A stretch of 26,873 nucleotides of DNA from a virus: the IMG/VR virus record IMGVR_UViG_3300040856_003409, positions 1 through 26,873 of that record; one strand, written 5' to 3'. How positions within the stretch are numbered: position 1 is the first letter of the stretch; the number at the start of each line of letters is the position of its first letter. The notes under the pieces were generated by a model that saw only the letters and a program-made list of their open reading frames with translations, ran no database searches and was not told the DNA's origin. Of the stretch, positions 1-8,942 are shown piece after piece. Both the position numbers and the translations under genes were made by a program.

Positions 1-1
1 A

Positions 2-2569
2 CCAAATGTGTGCGGCGATGGCACAGAGGTTTGCAATGATTCATATCCAAATTTTAGATCTATTACCCTAAATGACATCCCTGACTTATCTTCTTTTTAT
101 GCTAGCTTTGCCGATATAGAGGAAGCTTCTGGAGTTCTTCGTGCTGACTTAGAAACAGTTTCTGGTGTTCTTAGAAATGACTTTGAGTTGGCAGACTCAA
201 TTAATCACGACAACTTAGTTGCAGCTTCTGGCGATCTTGATGCTTCAATAAATAATCTTAAACTAAAGTTTGATGTTACGCTAAATTCAGATGAATCGGC
301 ATTAGTCTTTGATGGCGTTGGGTGTCAAAGCGATGAAAATCCTACACTCAAATTGCACAAAGGTCTTACGTATTACTTTAATGTTAATACTGTTGGTGGT
401 TCACAAAATTATCCATTATTCATAAAGACTAGTCCCACGGCAGATTCAGACAATCAATATTCTGATGGTGTCATAAACAATGGAGTGCATGACGATCAAA
501 TTACTTTCACTGTTCCCCAAGATGCCCCAGATAAGTTATATTACAGCGTAAATAATGCCAACTTAATGTCTGGAGTAATTTTCACTTCTACTGTAAACTT
601 AACAACATTCAATGACTATAACTACATAGAAAACGCAAATACTGAAGGTAGTGATAGCTTGGTTTTATGGGACAACAGTGACTCGTCTTACAAAAATATA
701 AGTTTGCAAAACTTATTGTATTCACCTTCTGGTAATAGTTACATTAAGTATGAAACTGTTGGCAGTGCCGATGCTGATGGCGATCTTGGAGAAATTACTT
801 TTGATGACACTTGGGCTTATTTCAAAACAAGCGGAGGTTGGAAGCGTGTTAGAATTCAAACTTTTGAAACCACCACGACTTCAACCACCACATCGACTAC
901 AACAAGTACTACTTGGCCACCAAACTGTACTCTCCCACCAGACTGTCCAGCAAATCAGTTTAGAACAATTGTTGGTGTTGTTGAGGGCGGTGAGTTTGAT
1001 GGTTGTCCAATATATAGCGAATGTGCAACAACGACAACTACCAGCACCACAACTATTGCTCCCACAACTACAACAACTGTCGCTCCACCAGAACCTTCAT
1101 TTACCAACCATGTTTATACATGGGGTTATAATGGAAATAATCAACTTGGATTTAGAACTTCAGAACTGTACTCTCTTGTTCCAACTAGGGTTGAGGTTGG
1201 CAATGTTGTTCAACTTTCAGCCAGCGACTACCATGTATTAGCCATCGATGACAACTCTCACTTATACGGATGGGGCTGGAATAATCAAGGTCAAATTGGC
1301 GATGGAACAAAGGTTGATGCTGCCGTTCCGGTAGCCGTTGATACTACACGATCTTGGAATTATATAGCTGCTGGAGATTATCACAGCGCCGGTATCTCTG
1401 AAGGTAAGCTTTATACTTGGGGTTACAACATTAACGGTCAACTTGGAAATGGTACTAGGATTGGACATAATGTTCCTACCCAAGTTGGAACTGCTAACAA
1501 TTGGATTAAAGTCTTCTGTGGTACTTCTCACACTGTTGCTATTAATAACTTAGGCGAATTGTTTGCTTGGGGTTCCAACGAATATGGTCAGGTTGGCAAT
1601 GGCAGTTTCGAAGATGTTTTAATTCCAACTAAAATTGGTTCCGGTTCTTTCTGGACAGATGTTTCTGCATATATGCATACTATGGCCATCAATAGAGAAG
1701 GCCAGTTATTTGTGTGGGGCAGAAATACAGAAGGCCAATTAGGCATCGCTACACTAACTACTACCACAGACGATCAAGGAAATACAACTTCTACGTTTGT
1801 TAATGATTTATCAAATAGGAATACCCCAACACCTGTATCCAAGACTTCTAGCTCTACGGTTGATAAAGATTCAGTTACGCCAAACGCTGGTTTAACTGAT
1901 AACTGGTTGTCCATAGCTGCTGGATATCAACACTCGGTTGCTGTTAATCAGGCTGGAGAGCTTTATGTTTGTGGTACTAATAAGTATGGCTCTATGGGTC
2001 TTTCTGCTGATTCTACTGTCCCAGCAATGCTTAAGCTCACAGACGAGAGAAACTGGTTAAAGGTTTCTGCTGGTAATTATCACACAGTTATTATTAATGC
2101 TGCTGGTGATCTTTATGCAACCGGTCGCAATAATTATGGTCAGCTAGGAAATAATACTACGACTGATATATCATCAGTAACTCTAATTTCTACTGACTAC
2201 GATTGGGACTTCCCAGCAGCTGGCTATGATTTCACCGCCGCCATTGGGAACATAAAGGTGGCAGCAACCACAACTTCAACCACGGAGGCTCCATTGACAT
2301 TTACAGAAACAATTACTATAGGCTCTGATGGTCAGGCAACTGGAAGCGGTGGAGTATTTGCCTTGGGTACAGAAAATGATCAAATATTGTATAATATTCC
2401 AGAAACCACATCTGCATTACCTCTCAATTCTGACGTTTACAAGAATGGCTCATACCTATTTACATTCACTGCCACTGTAGCATATAGTGGAGCTACTATA
2501 AAACATATTTCAGCTTCAGATTCTAGTGAAACTTTTGTTGTACTATCAGATGGAAGGGTAGATGTATGA
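2..2569 (+). CDS. Virion surface protein with a degenerate cupredoxin-like domain and seven RCC1 repeats (5' partial)
   Basis: The reading frame is open to the left edge, so the true start is probably upstream. A GTG at 8 is the first possible start inside the window, and residues are numbered from it. Residues about 25-85 hold helical 'ASGVLRADLE'-like repeats typical of phage fibre stalks. Residues about 85-200 form a cupredoxin-like beta domain whose copper ligands are replaced (Y135, V181 and A184, with M187 kept). Two poly-Thr linkers (about 282-300 and 338-362) flank a small Cys module. Residues 368 to about 750 contain seven RCC1-type motifs of the form 'LYxWGxNxxGQLG', the number expected for one complete seven-bladed propeller; the fifth has an insertion of about 40 residues. 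A third Thr-rich linker leads to a short beta-rich C-terminal domain. The role is inferred: particle-surface or fibre protein that binds a ligand. The stop overlaps the next start (ATGA). Repeat identity is confident; function is not. Confidence 0.85.
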   Translation, partial: PNVCGDGTEVCNDSYPNFRSITLNDIPDLSSFYASFADIEEASGVLRADLETVSGVLRNDFELADSINHDNLVAASGDLDASINNLKLKFDVTLNSDESALVFDGVGCQSDENPTLKLHKGLTYYFNVNTVGGSQNYPLFIKTSPTADSDNQYSDGVINNGVHDDQITFTVPQDAPDKLYYSVNNANLMSGVIFTSTVNLTTFNDYNYIENANTEGSDSLVLWDNSDSSYKNISLQNLLYSPSGNSYIKYETVGSADADGDLGEITFDDTWAYFKTSGGWKRVRIQTFETTTTSTTTSTTTSTTWPPNCTLPPDCPANQFRTIVGVVEGGEFDGCPIYSECATTTTTSTTTIAPTTTTTVAPPEPSFTNHVYTWGYNGNNQLGFRTSELYSLVPTRVEVGNVVQLSASDYHVLAIDDNSHLYGWGWNNQGQIGDGTKVDAAVPVAVDTTRSWNYIAAGDYHSAGISEGKLYTWGYNINGQLGNGTRIGHNVPTQVGTANNWIKVFCGTSHTVAINNLGELFAWGSNEYGQVGNGSFEDVLIPTKIGSGSFWTDVSAYMHTMAINREGQLFVWGRNTEGQLGIATLTTTTDDQGNTTSTFVNDLSNRNTPTPVSKTSSSTVDKDSVTPNAGLTDNWLSIAAGYQHSVAVNQAGELYVCGTNKYGSMGLSADSTVPAMLKLTDERNWLKVSAGNYHTVIINAAGDLYATGRNNYGQLGNNTTTDISSVTLISTDYDWDFPAAGYDFTAAIGNIKVAATTTSTTEAPLTFTETITIGSDGQATGSGGVFALGTENDQILYNIPETTSALPLNSDVYKNGSYLFTFTATVAYSGATIKHISASDSSETFVVLSDGRVDV

Positions 2570-5500
2570 GCTTAGAAATAAATTCTAAAATACAATTAAC
2601 CCAGTATTTTGGGAGTTCTAATTCTGTAACCATAGCGAATATACCCAACATTGCAAACGTCAAGCAAATTTACAAACTTGTCGATGGAAACTACAGAGCT
2701 TGGAATCAAGACGGATCAAAAGCATTTCCAACTATTGATTATGGAGAAGGGTATTTAATTGTATCGGAGGATTCTGCCCCATCTTCATATGTTTTAATTG
2801 ATGATACAGAATCTCTCCCAAGTACTATAGAAATAAACGCTTCAATTAACATTGTAAGATATGTTGGTCCCACAGTTGACTTATCTGATCCTGAAAATAT
2901 AACAAATTTTAAGCAGATATATAAACTTGTTGACGGCAACTATAGAGCTTGGAATAAAGACGGATCAAAAGCATTTCCAACACTAGATGACGGTGAAACA
3001 TATTTAATATTGAGCGAAAACGTTTCTTTTCCATATTTGTTTTCTTCAATTTCTGATCCAGATTATTTATTAAGACCTTCCCCTAATGGTATAGAAAAAA
3101 TTAATCTCAGGAGTTTTTCCGTAGAAAGTATAATAGATATTCTATCTGGGGTTGATGAATACGCTTTTAGCCTTTATCCAGAAAGGGGCAAAGCCTACGT
3201 TGCTTCTTCTGTTGATGGAACCGGCATTTCTGTTATAGACTTAGATACATCTAAATTAATTTGTCATATATTAACACCAGCAGCTATTAAAAATATCAAC
3301 AGATATGGTGACAGATTATACGCCACTAGTGAATCTTATCATATTTATGAAATTGACTTAAACACAAATAGAATTGTACACACTATTGCGCTTTCTCCAA
3401 CCACTATAGATATTACATCGGCATTCCAAGATGCAGACTTTTTGTACGCTCTAGATAGGACAGGAGATAAAGTCTATGTTCTTGCAGAAGAAGAAGAAGA
3501 AGTTGCAGATCCTCCACCAGAGCCGCCAGTTCCAACTACTACTACAACAATAGCTCCGGGGTATTATTGTATTGGTCCTGCTGAACATATCCCCTTTCCA
3601 TATCCATGTTTAACTAAAACATACAGGCAAACATGCAACGAAGACGTTCCAGAATTTCCATACGTTGAAATATATACGCTAGATAGTCACGTACATAGAA
3701 TGGAACTGGTCGTTGATACATATGAGTATGGAGATTCCCTTTTAATTGAATCAATTAGTGATACTGGCACTATAACAACTCTTGTTAATACGGGCGAGTT
3801 TGATGGCAGTGATCTATCATCCTTCAGTAATTGTGAAGAAATATTTGGAAACAAAGCTAGATATTATGAGTTTTATAAGCCCGAAGGAATCAGAAATCTT
3901 CGCATTACGATTACAAGCAATGATCCCAAAAATATGACGGGACGATTAACCGGCTTGTCTTATAAGCTTTGCTATCCTTGTTATGGAATACAGTGTCCAG
4001 TTGGATATTCTTTATCGCAAATAAGTTGTGAATGTATAGAAGATTTAACAACTATACAGCCAACACCACCACCAGATCCACCCGTAACGGATTGTTTACA
4101 GCCAGTTACCATAAAGGGGTATGCTTATTATAAAGGCAATGCGGCAGACGGAACTACTCCTCAACTTATACCAGAAACAAATGTATCTCTATTGCCAGCT
4201 AGTTATGGTGGCCATTGTTGTATCAGAGGAGTTTTTACTCCAAAATTATTCTTTGATGATGGCACTTGTTTATATGCAAATAAGACTATTGATATAAGTA
4301 ATGTAGATGACCCACGGTGCGGAAGTAGAGAGGATTCTTTTTTTTTCTACATCCCAGATGGCCTTAAAATAAACGACAACACTCAAATGATGCTTGAGTG
4401 TGTTTCTTCATATGTTCCTTCAGATCCAAAATCTGGAGTTTATTTACCAGATTGTGAAATATTTCCTATAGATACTAGTCGTTGTCATAGCGGAGTAACT
4501 TGGGTTGTATTAACAGCTGAAGATATTTCTACTAATCAACAAAAAATTATCTTTAGTGATAGCGTAGTTCCAAATACTTTAGATGGTATTGGTTTTGTTT
4601 GTGGAACAACTGTGCCACCGACAAATTTGATCAACTGGACACAGGTGGGAGCAGACATTGACGGTGAAGCGGCTTCTGACTGGAGCGGTCGCTCGGTCGC
4701 ATTGAGCAGCGACGGCAGTCGTGTTGCTATTGGTGCGCCCTACAATAACGTTGCTGGCACAGATGCTGGTCATGTTCGCGTCTACGACTACGATATTGTT
4801 AGCTCAACTTGGACTCAGGTTGGTGCTGATATCGACGGCGAAGCGGCTGGTGACTGGAGCGGCTACTCAGTTGCCATGAGTAGCGACGGCAGTAGGGTTG
4901 CTATCGGTGCGAATCAAAACAACGGTACTGGCCCTAGTGCTGGTCATGTTCGCGTCTATGATCTAGTTGGATCAACGTGGACTCAGGTTGGCGCAGACAT
5001 CGACGGTGAAGCGGCTGGTGATCTGAGCGGCTACTCAGTTGCCATGAGCAGCGACGGCAGTCGCGTTGCAATCGGGGCTTATGGCAACGACGGCACTGGC
5101 ACAGATGCTGGTCATGTTCGCGTCTACGACTACGATATTGTTAGCTCAACTTGGACTCAGGTTGGTGCAGACATTGACGGTGAAGCGGCTAACGACGAGA
5201 GCGGTTACTCTGTTTCGCTCAGCAGTGACGGCAGCCGGGTTGCTATCGGGGCTTATTTTAATGACGGCACAGGGACAGATGCTGGTCATGTTCGCGTCTA
5301 CGACTACGATATTGTTAGCTCAACTTGGACTCAGGTTGGTGCTGATATCGACGGTGAAGCAGATGGTGATTGGAGCGGCTGGTCAGTTGCCATGAGCAGC
5401 GACGGCAACACTGTTGCTATCGGTGCAGATGACAACGACGGCAAAGGTACTTACTCAGGGCATGTTAGAGTTTACAGTTGGGACGGAGGGGCATGGACTC

Positions 5501-5838
5501 AGGTGGGTGCAGACATTGACGGTGAAGCGGCTGGTGATCGGAGCGGCTACTCAGTTGCCATGAGTAGCGACGGCAGTAGAGTTGCTATCGGTGCAGATGA
5601 CAACGACGGCAAAGGTACTTACTCAGGGCATGTTAGAGTTTACAGTTGGGACGGAGGGGCATGGACTCAGGTGGGTGCAGACATTGACGGTGAAGCGGCT
5701 GGTGATCGGAGCGGCTACTCAGTTGCCATGAGTAGCGACGGCAGTAGGGTTGCTATCGGTGCGAATCAAAACGACGGTACTGGTGTAGATGCTGGTCATG
5801 TTCGCGTGTGGGCCACCCACACCACCTTAACAAACTAA
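2566..5838 (+). CDS. Multidomain virion protein ending in seven near-identical FG-GAP-like repeats
   Basis: 1090 residues. The start overlaps the previous stop by 4 bases and has an AAGGG ribosome site at 2554-2558. Two copies of an 83-residue domain come first, each with 'IYKLVDGNYRAWN' and 'DGSKAFPT'. Residues about 190-305 have a YVTN-like partial propeller, followed by a run of glutamates and a Thr-rich linker near residue 325. Residues about 345-690 are Cys-rich and beta-rich and include a module shared with the gene at 9648. Residues 691-1082 are seven repeats of 56 or 58 residues with the core 'WTQVGADIDGEA', 'SVAMSSDGSRVAIGA' and 'GHVRVY', an FG-GAP/integrin-alpha-like pattern, probably one seven-bladed propeller. 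The repeat DNA is much richer in G+C than the rest of the gene. It is inferred to be an adhesion or decoration protein of the particle. Alternatives such as a tail fibre or capsid fibre cannot be separated here. Confidence 0.88.
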   Translation: MSLEINSKIQLTQYFGSSNSVTIANIPNIANVKQIYKLVDGNYRAWNQDGSKAFPTIDYGEGYLIVSEDSAPSSYVLIDDTESLPSTIEINASINIVRYVGPTVDLSDPENITNFKQIYKLVDGNYRAWNKDGSKAFPTLDDGETYLILSENVSFPYLFSSISDPDYLLRPSPNGIEKINLRSFSVESIIDILSGVDEYAFSLYPERGKAYVASSVDGTGISVIDLDTSKLICHILTPAAIKNINRYGDRLYATSESYHIYEIDLNTNRIVHTIALSPTTIDITSAFQDADFLYALDRTGDKVYVLAEEEEEVADPPPEPPVPTTTTTIAPGYYCIGPAEHIPFPYPCLTKTYRQTCNEDVPEFPYVEIYTLDSHVHRMELVVDTYEYGDSLLIESISDTGTITTLVNTGEFDGSDLSSFSNCEEIFGNKARYYEFYKPEGIRNLRITITSNDPKNMTGRLTGLSYKLCYPCYGIQCPVGYSLSQISCECIEDLTTIQPTPPPDPPVTDCLQPVTIKGYAYYKGNAADGTTPQLIPETNVSLLPASYGGHCCIRGVFTPKLFFDDGTCLYANKTIDISNVDDPRCGSREDSFFFYIPDGLKINDNTQMMLECVSSYVPSDPKSGVYLPDCEIFPIDTSRCHSGVTWVVLTAEDISTNQQKIIFSDSVVPNTLDGIGFVCGTTVPPTNLINWTQVGADIDGEAASDWSGRSVALSSDGSRVAIGAPYNNVAGTDAGHVRVYDYDIVSSTWTQVGADIDGEAAGDWSGYSVAMSSDGSRVAIGANQNNGTGPSAGHVRVYDLVGSTWTQVGADIDGEAAGDLSGYSVAMSSDGSRVAIGAYGNDGTGTDAGHVRVYDYDIVSSTWTQVGADIDGEAANDESGYSVSLSSDGSRVAIGAYFNDGTGTDAGHVRVYDYDIVSSTWTQVGADIDGEADGDWSGWSVAMSSDGNTVAIGADDNDGKGTYSGHVRVYSWDGGAWTQVGADIDGEAAGDRSGYSVAMSSDGSRVAIGADDNDGKGTYSGHVRVYSWDGGAWTQVGADIDGEAAGDRSGYSVAMSSDGSRVAIGANQNDGTGVDAGHVRVWATHTTLTN
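2677..2996 (+). repeat. Direct repeat of a domain-coding segment (period 249 bp)
   Basis: The segments beginning at 2677 and 2926 encode nearly the same stretch ('LVDGNYRAWN' then 'DGSKAFPT'). They are 249 bases, or 83 codons, apart. Many differences are at third codon positions, which suggests a duplication kept under protein-level selection. A diverged relative of the same domain opens the gene at 8939. Confidence 0.85.
4636..5811 (+). repeat. Seven tandem FG-GAP-like coding repeats, 168 or 174 bp each
   Basis: Repeat starts, taken at the Trp codon of 'WTQVGAD', are at 4636, 4810, 4978, 5152, 5326, 5494 and 5662. The spacings are 174, 168, 174, 174, 168 and 168 bases. Positions 5413-5579 and 5581-5747 match base for base over 167 bases. 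Two linker types alternate: 'YDYDIVSS' after units 1, 3 and 4, and 'YSWDGG' after units 5 and 6; unit 2 has a third form. A hand count of 5341-5400 gives 34 of 60 G+C, against 21 of 60 for 3361-3420 in the same gene. Confidence 0.95.
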
Positions 5839-5862
5839 ACTAGTTAAAGGTTTCTTAACAAA

Positions 5863-7083
5863 ATGTCTTCCTGCATATCCCACACTCAGTACAATCCTTT
5901 GTTTCAGAAGTTAAATTCTGGACCATATGAAAATCTTAACGTTTGTGGAATTGCATGTACAACAACTTCTCCACCACCAACGACCGTGCCGCCAACCACC
6001 ACTTCTGGTCCAACTCCAACCACCACCTCTGGTCCAACCACCACTTCTGGTCCAACCACCACCTCTGGTCCAACCACCACTTCTGGTCCAACCACCACCT
6101 CTGGTCCAACAACTACCACCCCGCCACCCGGAACTTTTTCCTGCTACCAAAACTTAAATACTCCTTACAATAATATATGCGTTAATTCGGACACCTACGT
6201 TGATACAGTGTATGCATTAATAGGAACTGGCTACACCTCTCTTGAAGAATGTGTTGATGGTTGTGGAGCCTGTATTCAAGGTTCAGGTACGCCAACCTCT
6301 GTTGAATTCGAAACTTTTACAATACCAGATGCTTTACAAGTATTCGACAAATGCAATGACCCCTCTCTGTCTAACGCTATTATAGATACTGGACCATTAA
6401 GTACTCAAGGAACTCCTTATGTAGCTGGTGATCTTGATATTTGTCCAGAATGTTTAGCTATATGTGTAACGGCTTCTGGTGTTGGTACTGCTTGGTGGTT
6501 TAAGGCTTATGATGCGTTAGGTGGTCTAGTTTTTTCTGAAGCTGGCGGTTATGAGGGTAATACGCCTGCTTGTTTTGGTCAATCTTGTAACACTACTGGT
6601 TATAACTTAACTCACAGTACTTCTGGAGCTTTAAAGGCGTGCGACGGATATAGTGGTTACGACTTAAACACATATACTGCTACACTAACATTCTCAAATG
6701 GTTTAGTTTCAAACAAGTTTGATTGGATTTCCCCTTATGATGCTAATCATTTTACTGGATACGATCTTTATACAGCCAAATACGAGGAGAGCGCTATTTT
6801 TGATAATGTTTGCGATGCTTTCACCTGTAGTAGATTTAAAGCAAGAAACTGGATTGTTTTATGTAGCGGAAATATTGTTTGGGATCTAACTGGGATTGCC
6901 GCTAGTGGTAAAGACTTTACTTACACCGATGTTGAAGGTAATAGTGAAACAAGAAATTACGCAGATTGGAGCGAAGATTGCATTGCGCATGAAGGTACAT
7001 CTATTACCGCTAATTGTAACGCTTCATGTGTTCCCCCATATTATTTTAATATTAATCCAACTTACCCAACGTTTCCATCATGA
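5863..7083 (+). CDS. Cys-rich virion protein with a Gly-Pro-Thr-Thr-Thr-Ser repeat linker
   Basis: 406 residues; I do not recognise a named family. The N-terminus holds a Cys module ending 'SGPYENLNVCGIAC'. Residues about 37-87 are a Pro/Thr linker built from the hexapeptide GPTTTS. A second Cys module follows ('TGYTSLEECVDGCGAC'), then an unassigned C-terminal domain of about 270 residues with many cysteines, including the pairs 'CPEC', 'CFGQSC' and 'CNASC'. About 20 cysteines in 406 residues is high for a phage protein and suggests metal binding or disulfides formed outside the cell. No signal peptide or membrane segment is seen. The start has a weak TAAAGG site 12 bases upstream (5845-5850). 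The neighbours are propeller proteins that share its linkers, so a particle-surface role is inferred. Confidence 0.82.
   Translation: MSSCISHTQYNPLFQKLNSGPYENLNVCGIACTTTSPPPTTVPPTTTSGPTPTTTSGPTTTSGPTTTSGPTTTSGPTTTSGPTTTTPPPGTFSCYQNLNTPYNNICVNSDTYVDTVYALIGTGYTSLEECVDGCGACIQGSGTPTSVEFETFTIPDALQVFDKCNDPSLSNAIIDTGPLSTQGTPYVAGDLDICPECLAICVTASGVGTAWWFKAYDALGGLVFSEAGGYEGNTPACFGQSCNTTGYNLTHSTSGALKACDGYSGYDLNTYTATLTFSNGLVSNKFDWISPYDANHFTGYDLYTAKYEESAIFDNVCDAFTCSRFKARNWIVLCSGNIVWDLTGIAASGKDFTYTDVEGNSETRNYADWSEDCIAHEGTSITANCNASCVPPYYFNINPTYPTFPS
6007..6120 (+). repeat. 18-bp coding microrepeat (GPTTTS) with 36-bp higher-order period
   Basis: The GGTCCA element occurs at 6007 and then every 18 bases at 6031, 6049, 6067, 6085 and 6103. 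The bases ahead of it alternate strictly between CTTCT and CCTCT, so the unit that duplicated seems to be 36 bases. It encodes a flexible Thr/Pro/Gly linker that probably varies in length between relatives. Confidence 0.93.
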
Positions 7084-7112
7084 ATTATGAGTAACAACAA
7101 GAGGAAAACAAT

Positions 7113-8942
7113 ATGACACATGTACCAGTTTCGGATATAGAATTATCTACAGCGGGAAATATGCAAGCTTCTTCGTTAGATGATGCTAATAATTTATTGT
7201 ATGTTGCTAATGGTCGATATATCTCAATAATAAATACAGCAACTCAACTTGAAATAGAAACAATAGATTGTTCAGAAACAAGTTCAGGTAGTAGTCAAGT
7301 TCAAGATATTTTAGTAGATAGCATCAGAAACAAATTATACATTACCGCAGGCTACTATTTTCTTGTTTATGATTTATCTACAGCTAGCTTCACGACACAG
7401 CTTGGGCCAATGAATTCAGAGGGTTTAAACATACTCCACAAAATTATTATTCATGAATCTGAGAACAAGATATATGTTCAAGATAGATATAACAGAATTG
7501 GGGCCATTAACATAGCAGACTATAGTTTTATTGAAACTATTTCTGGTTCTCTATATACAACGTCTTTGCAATACCGAAATGCAGGAATATATGACGAAGA
7601 TGTTCGCGTCACAACAACAACTACGCGAAGCCCCAACTCAGAATACTTATTGTTATCTGCTAATTCTGAATCTAGCAATGTGTCTATTTTTGATACACTT
7701 TCTGATACACGTTTAGATATACTTACCGGTTCTAGCACTTATCCACAACGGATTGCATATCACTCAGCCAACAGACTTGCCTATGTAACAAATTACGATA
7801 GCAACAAAATTAGCATACTTGACATTGATACAAACTCAATAAACAATACTATTACAGTCCCAAGGGGTATATCTGATATTGTTATAGATGAGTCTACAAA
7901 TATTATGTTTGCTATCAATAGTTTAGATAACACGATGTTAACAATAAATCTTACAGACAATAGTACATTCAATACCATCGACTTAAACTTAAGACCAATT
8001 AGATTGTTTCATGCTCCAAGTCTTGGGGCTATTTTTATATCAGCTTCTGATAGTAGCGACGGAGTAACAGATCATAGAATACTAATTTTAAATACTTCCT
8101 CTTTTGAATTATCAACTTGGCTATTTCGTCCAGCAACCCAAACCTGTGAACCATTTACTTTGCATTATTATGAAAACATAGTTGATTTAATTCCAAAAAA
8201 GACTTTATACGTAGCCTCTCCAGAATGTAACGTTCTTTATAGATACGAAAGAGATGAAAACTATGATTTATTTACATCTTCTTTGTCAATTAGATACAAG
8301 GAAGCAATATCAGTTGGTGGAATTTATGACATTTTAGTTTCTAGTCAAAATAATCTATTATATATTTCATCACAATCTGAGGATAAAATCTATGTTGTTA
8401 ATCCAAATGATATTAGTGAAGAATACTTCAAAATACCAGTATCAGCAGGCCCAGCCTCTCTATCTTTAGATGAAAATGACAACAGGCTTTATGTTAGCCA
8501 CCCGCTTACCAATAAGATCACGGTAATCAACACATACAATCATACAGTTATTTCAGAAATAGACACCCAAGAATTCCCGGATGGTATTATGAATATAAAT
8601 CCAACCCCACCCACGACATTACCACCAGAGGCAAACATGCTAACAATTCCATCTATGGAAATTAACCACGACGAAGAAGACTATGTAGTATTTTACGGTC
8701 AACCTAATGATACTTTGCAATACAACAAAATCGCAACCGGAGATATCAATATTCCGCTAGTCATAAAAGAACTTTATATTTACATTGACGAAAACGGTGA
8801 TGGTAATAGTGTACTATCTAATAGAATAACTGTTCCGCAGGAATACATTAATCAACAAGGTGTTTTTAATCTAAAGTCTTATACTTCTAACTTTGCCGCT
8901 GGTGAAGATTATGGAGATCACAGGAGAATATACTTGTCATGA
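7113..8942 (+). CDS. YVTN-type beta-propeller virion protein
   Basis: 609 residues, start chosen at an ATG with GAGGA seven bases upstream (7101-7105). Repeats of the form 'LYVxN...ISIIN...ETI' mark YVTN/NHL-like propeller blades. I count three blades before a Thr-rich linker near residue 165 and seven after it (about 175-490, for example 'LAYVTNYDSNKISILDID' and 'RLYVSHPLTNKITVIN'). A second linker ('PTPPTTLPP', about 495-504) leads to a C-terminal beta domain of about 105 residues with an acidic loop 'IDENGDGNS' that resembles a calcium-binding turn. YVTN propellers are known in archaeal surface-layer and bacterial extracellular proteins. A particle-surface binding role is inferred from neighbours. 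The stop overlaps the next start (ATGA). Confidence 0.87.
   Translation: MTHVPVSDIELSTAGNMQASSLDDANNLLYVANGRYISIINTATQLEIETIDCSETSSGSSQVQDILVDSIRNKLYITAGYYFLVYDLSTASFTTQLGPMNSEGLNILHKIIIHESENKIYVQDRYNRIGAINIADYSFIETISGSLYTTSLQYRNAGIYDEDVRVTTTTTRSPNSEYLLLSANSESSNVSIFDTLSDTRLDILTGSSTYPQRIAYHSANRLAYVTNYDSNKISILDIDTNSINNTITVPRGISDIVIDESTNIMFAINSLDNTMLTINLTDNSTFNTIDLNLRPIRLFHAPSLGAIFISASDSSDGVTDHRILILNTSSFELSTWLFRPATQTCEPFTLHYYENIVDLIPKKTLYVASPECNVLYRYERDENYDLFTSSLSIRYKEAISVGGIYDILVSSQNNLLYISSQSEDKIYVVNPNDISEEYFKIPVSAGPASLSLDENDNRLYVSHPLTNKITVINTYNHTVISEIDTQEFPDGIMNINPTPPTTLPPEANMLTIPSMEINHDEEDYVVFYGQPNDTLQYNKIATGDINIPLVIKELYIYIDENGDGNSVLSNRITVPQEYINQQGVFNLKSYTSNFAAGEDYGDHRRIYLS

Noticed and set aside
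1262-1531. Open frame on the - strand within the RCC1 region
   Set aside because: It is a shadow of the repeat-coding + strand frame, with no ribosome site and no family features.
4636-5811. Variable region of a diversity-generating retroelement
   Set aside because: Unit differences are not confined to adenine positions of a template, and no reverse transcriptase or template repeat is present in the window.
6007-6120. CRISPR-like periodic repeats
   Set aside because: The repeats are 18 bases with no spacers and stay in frame as a Thr/Pro linker.
5904-6150. Open frames on both strands and other frames across the GPTTTS repeat
   Set aside because: They are by-products of an 18-base repeat without stops and give only low-complexity peptides.
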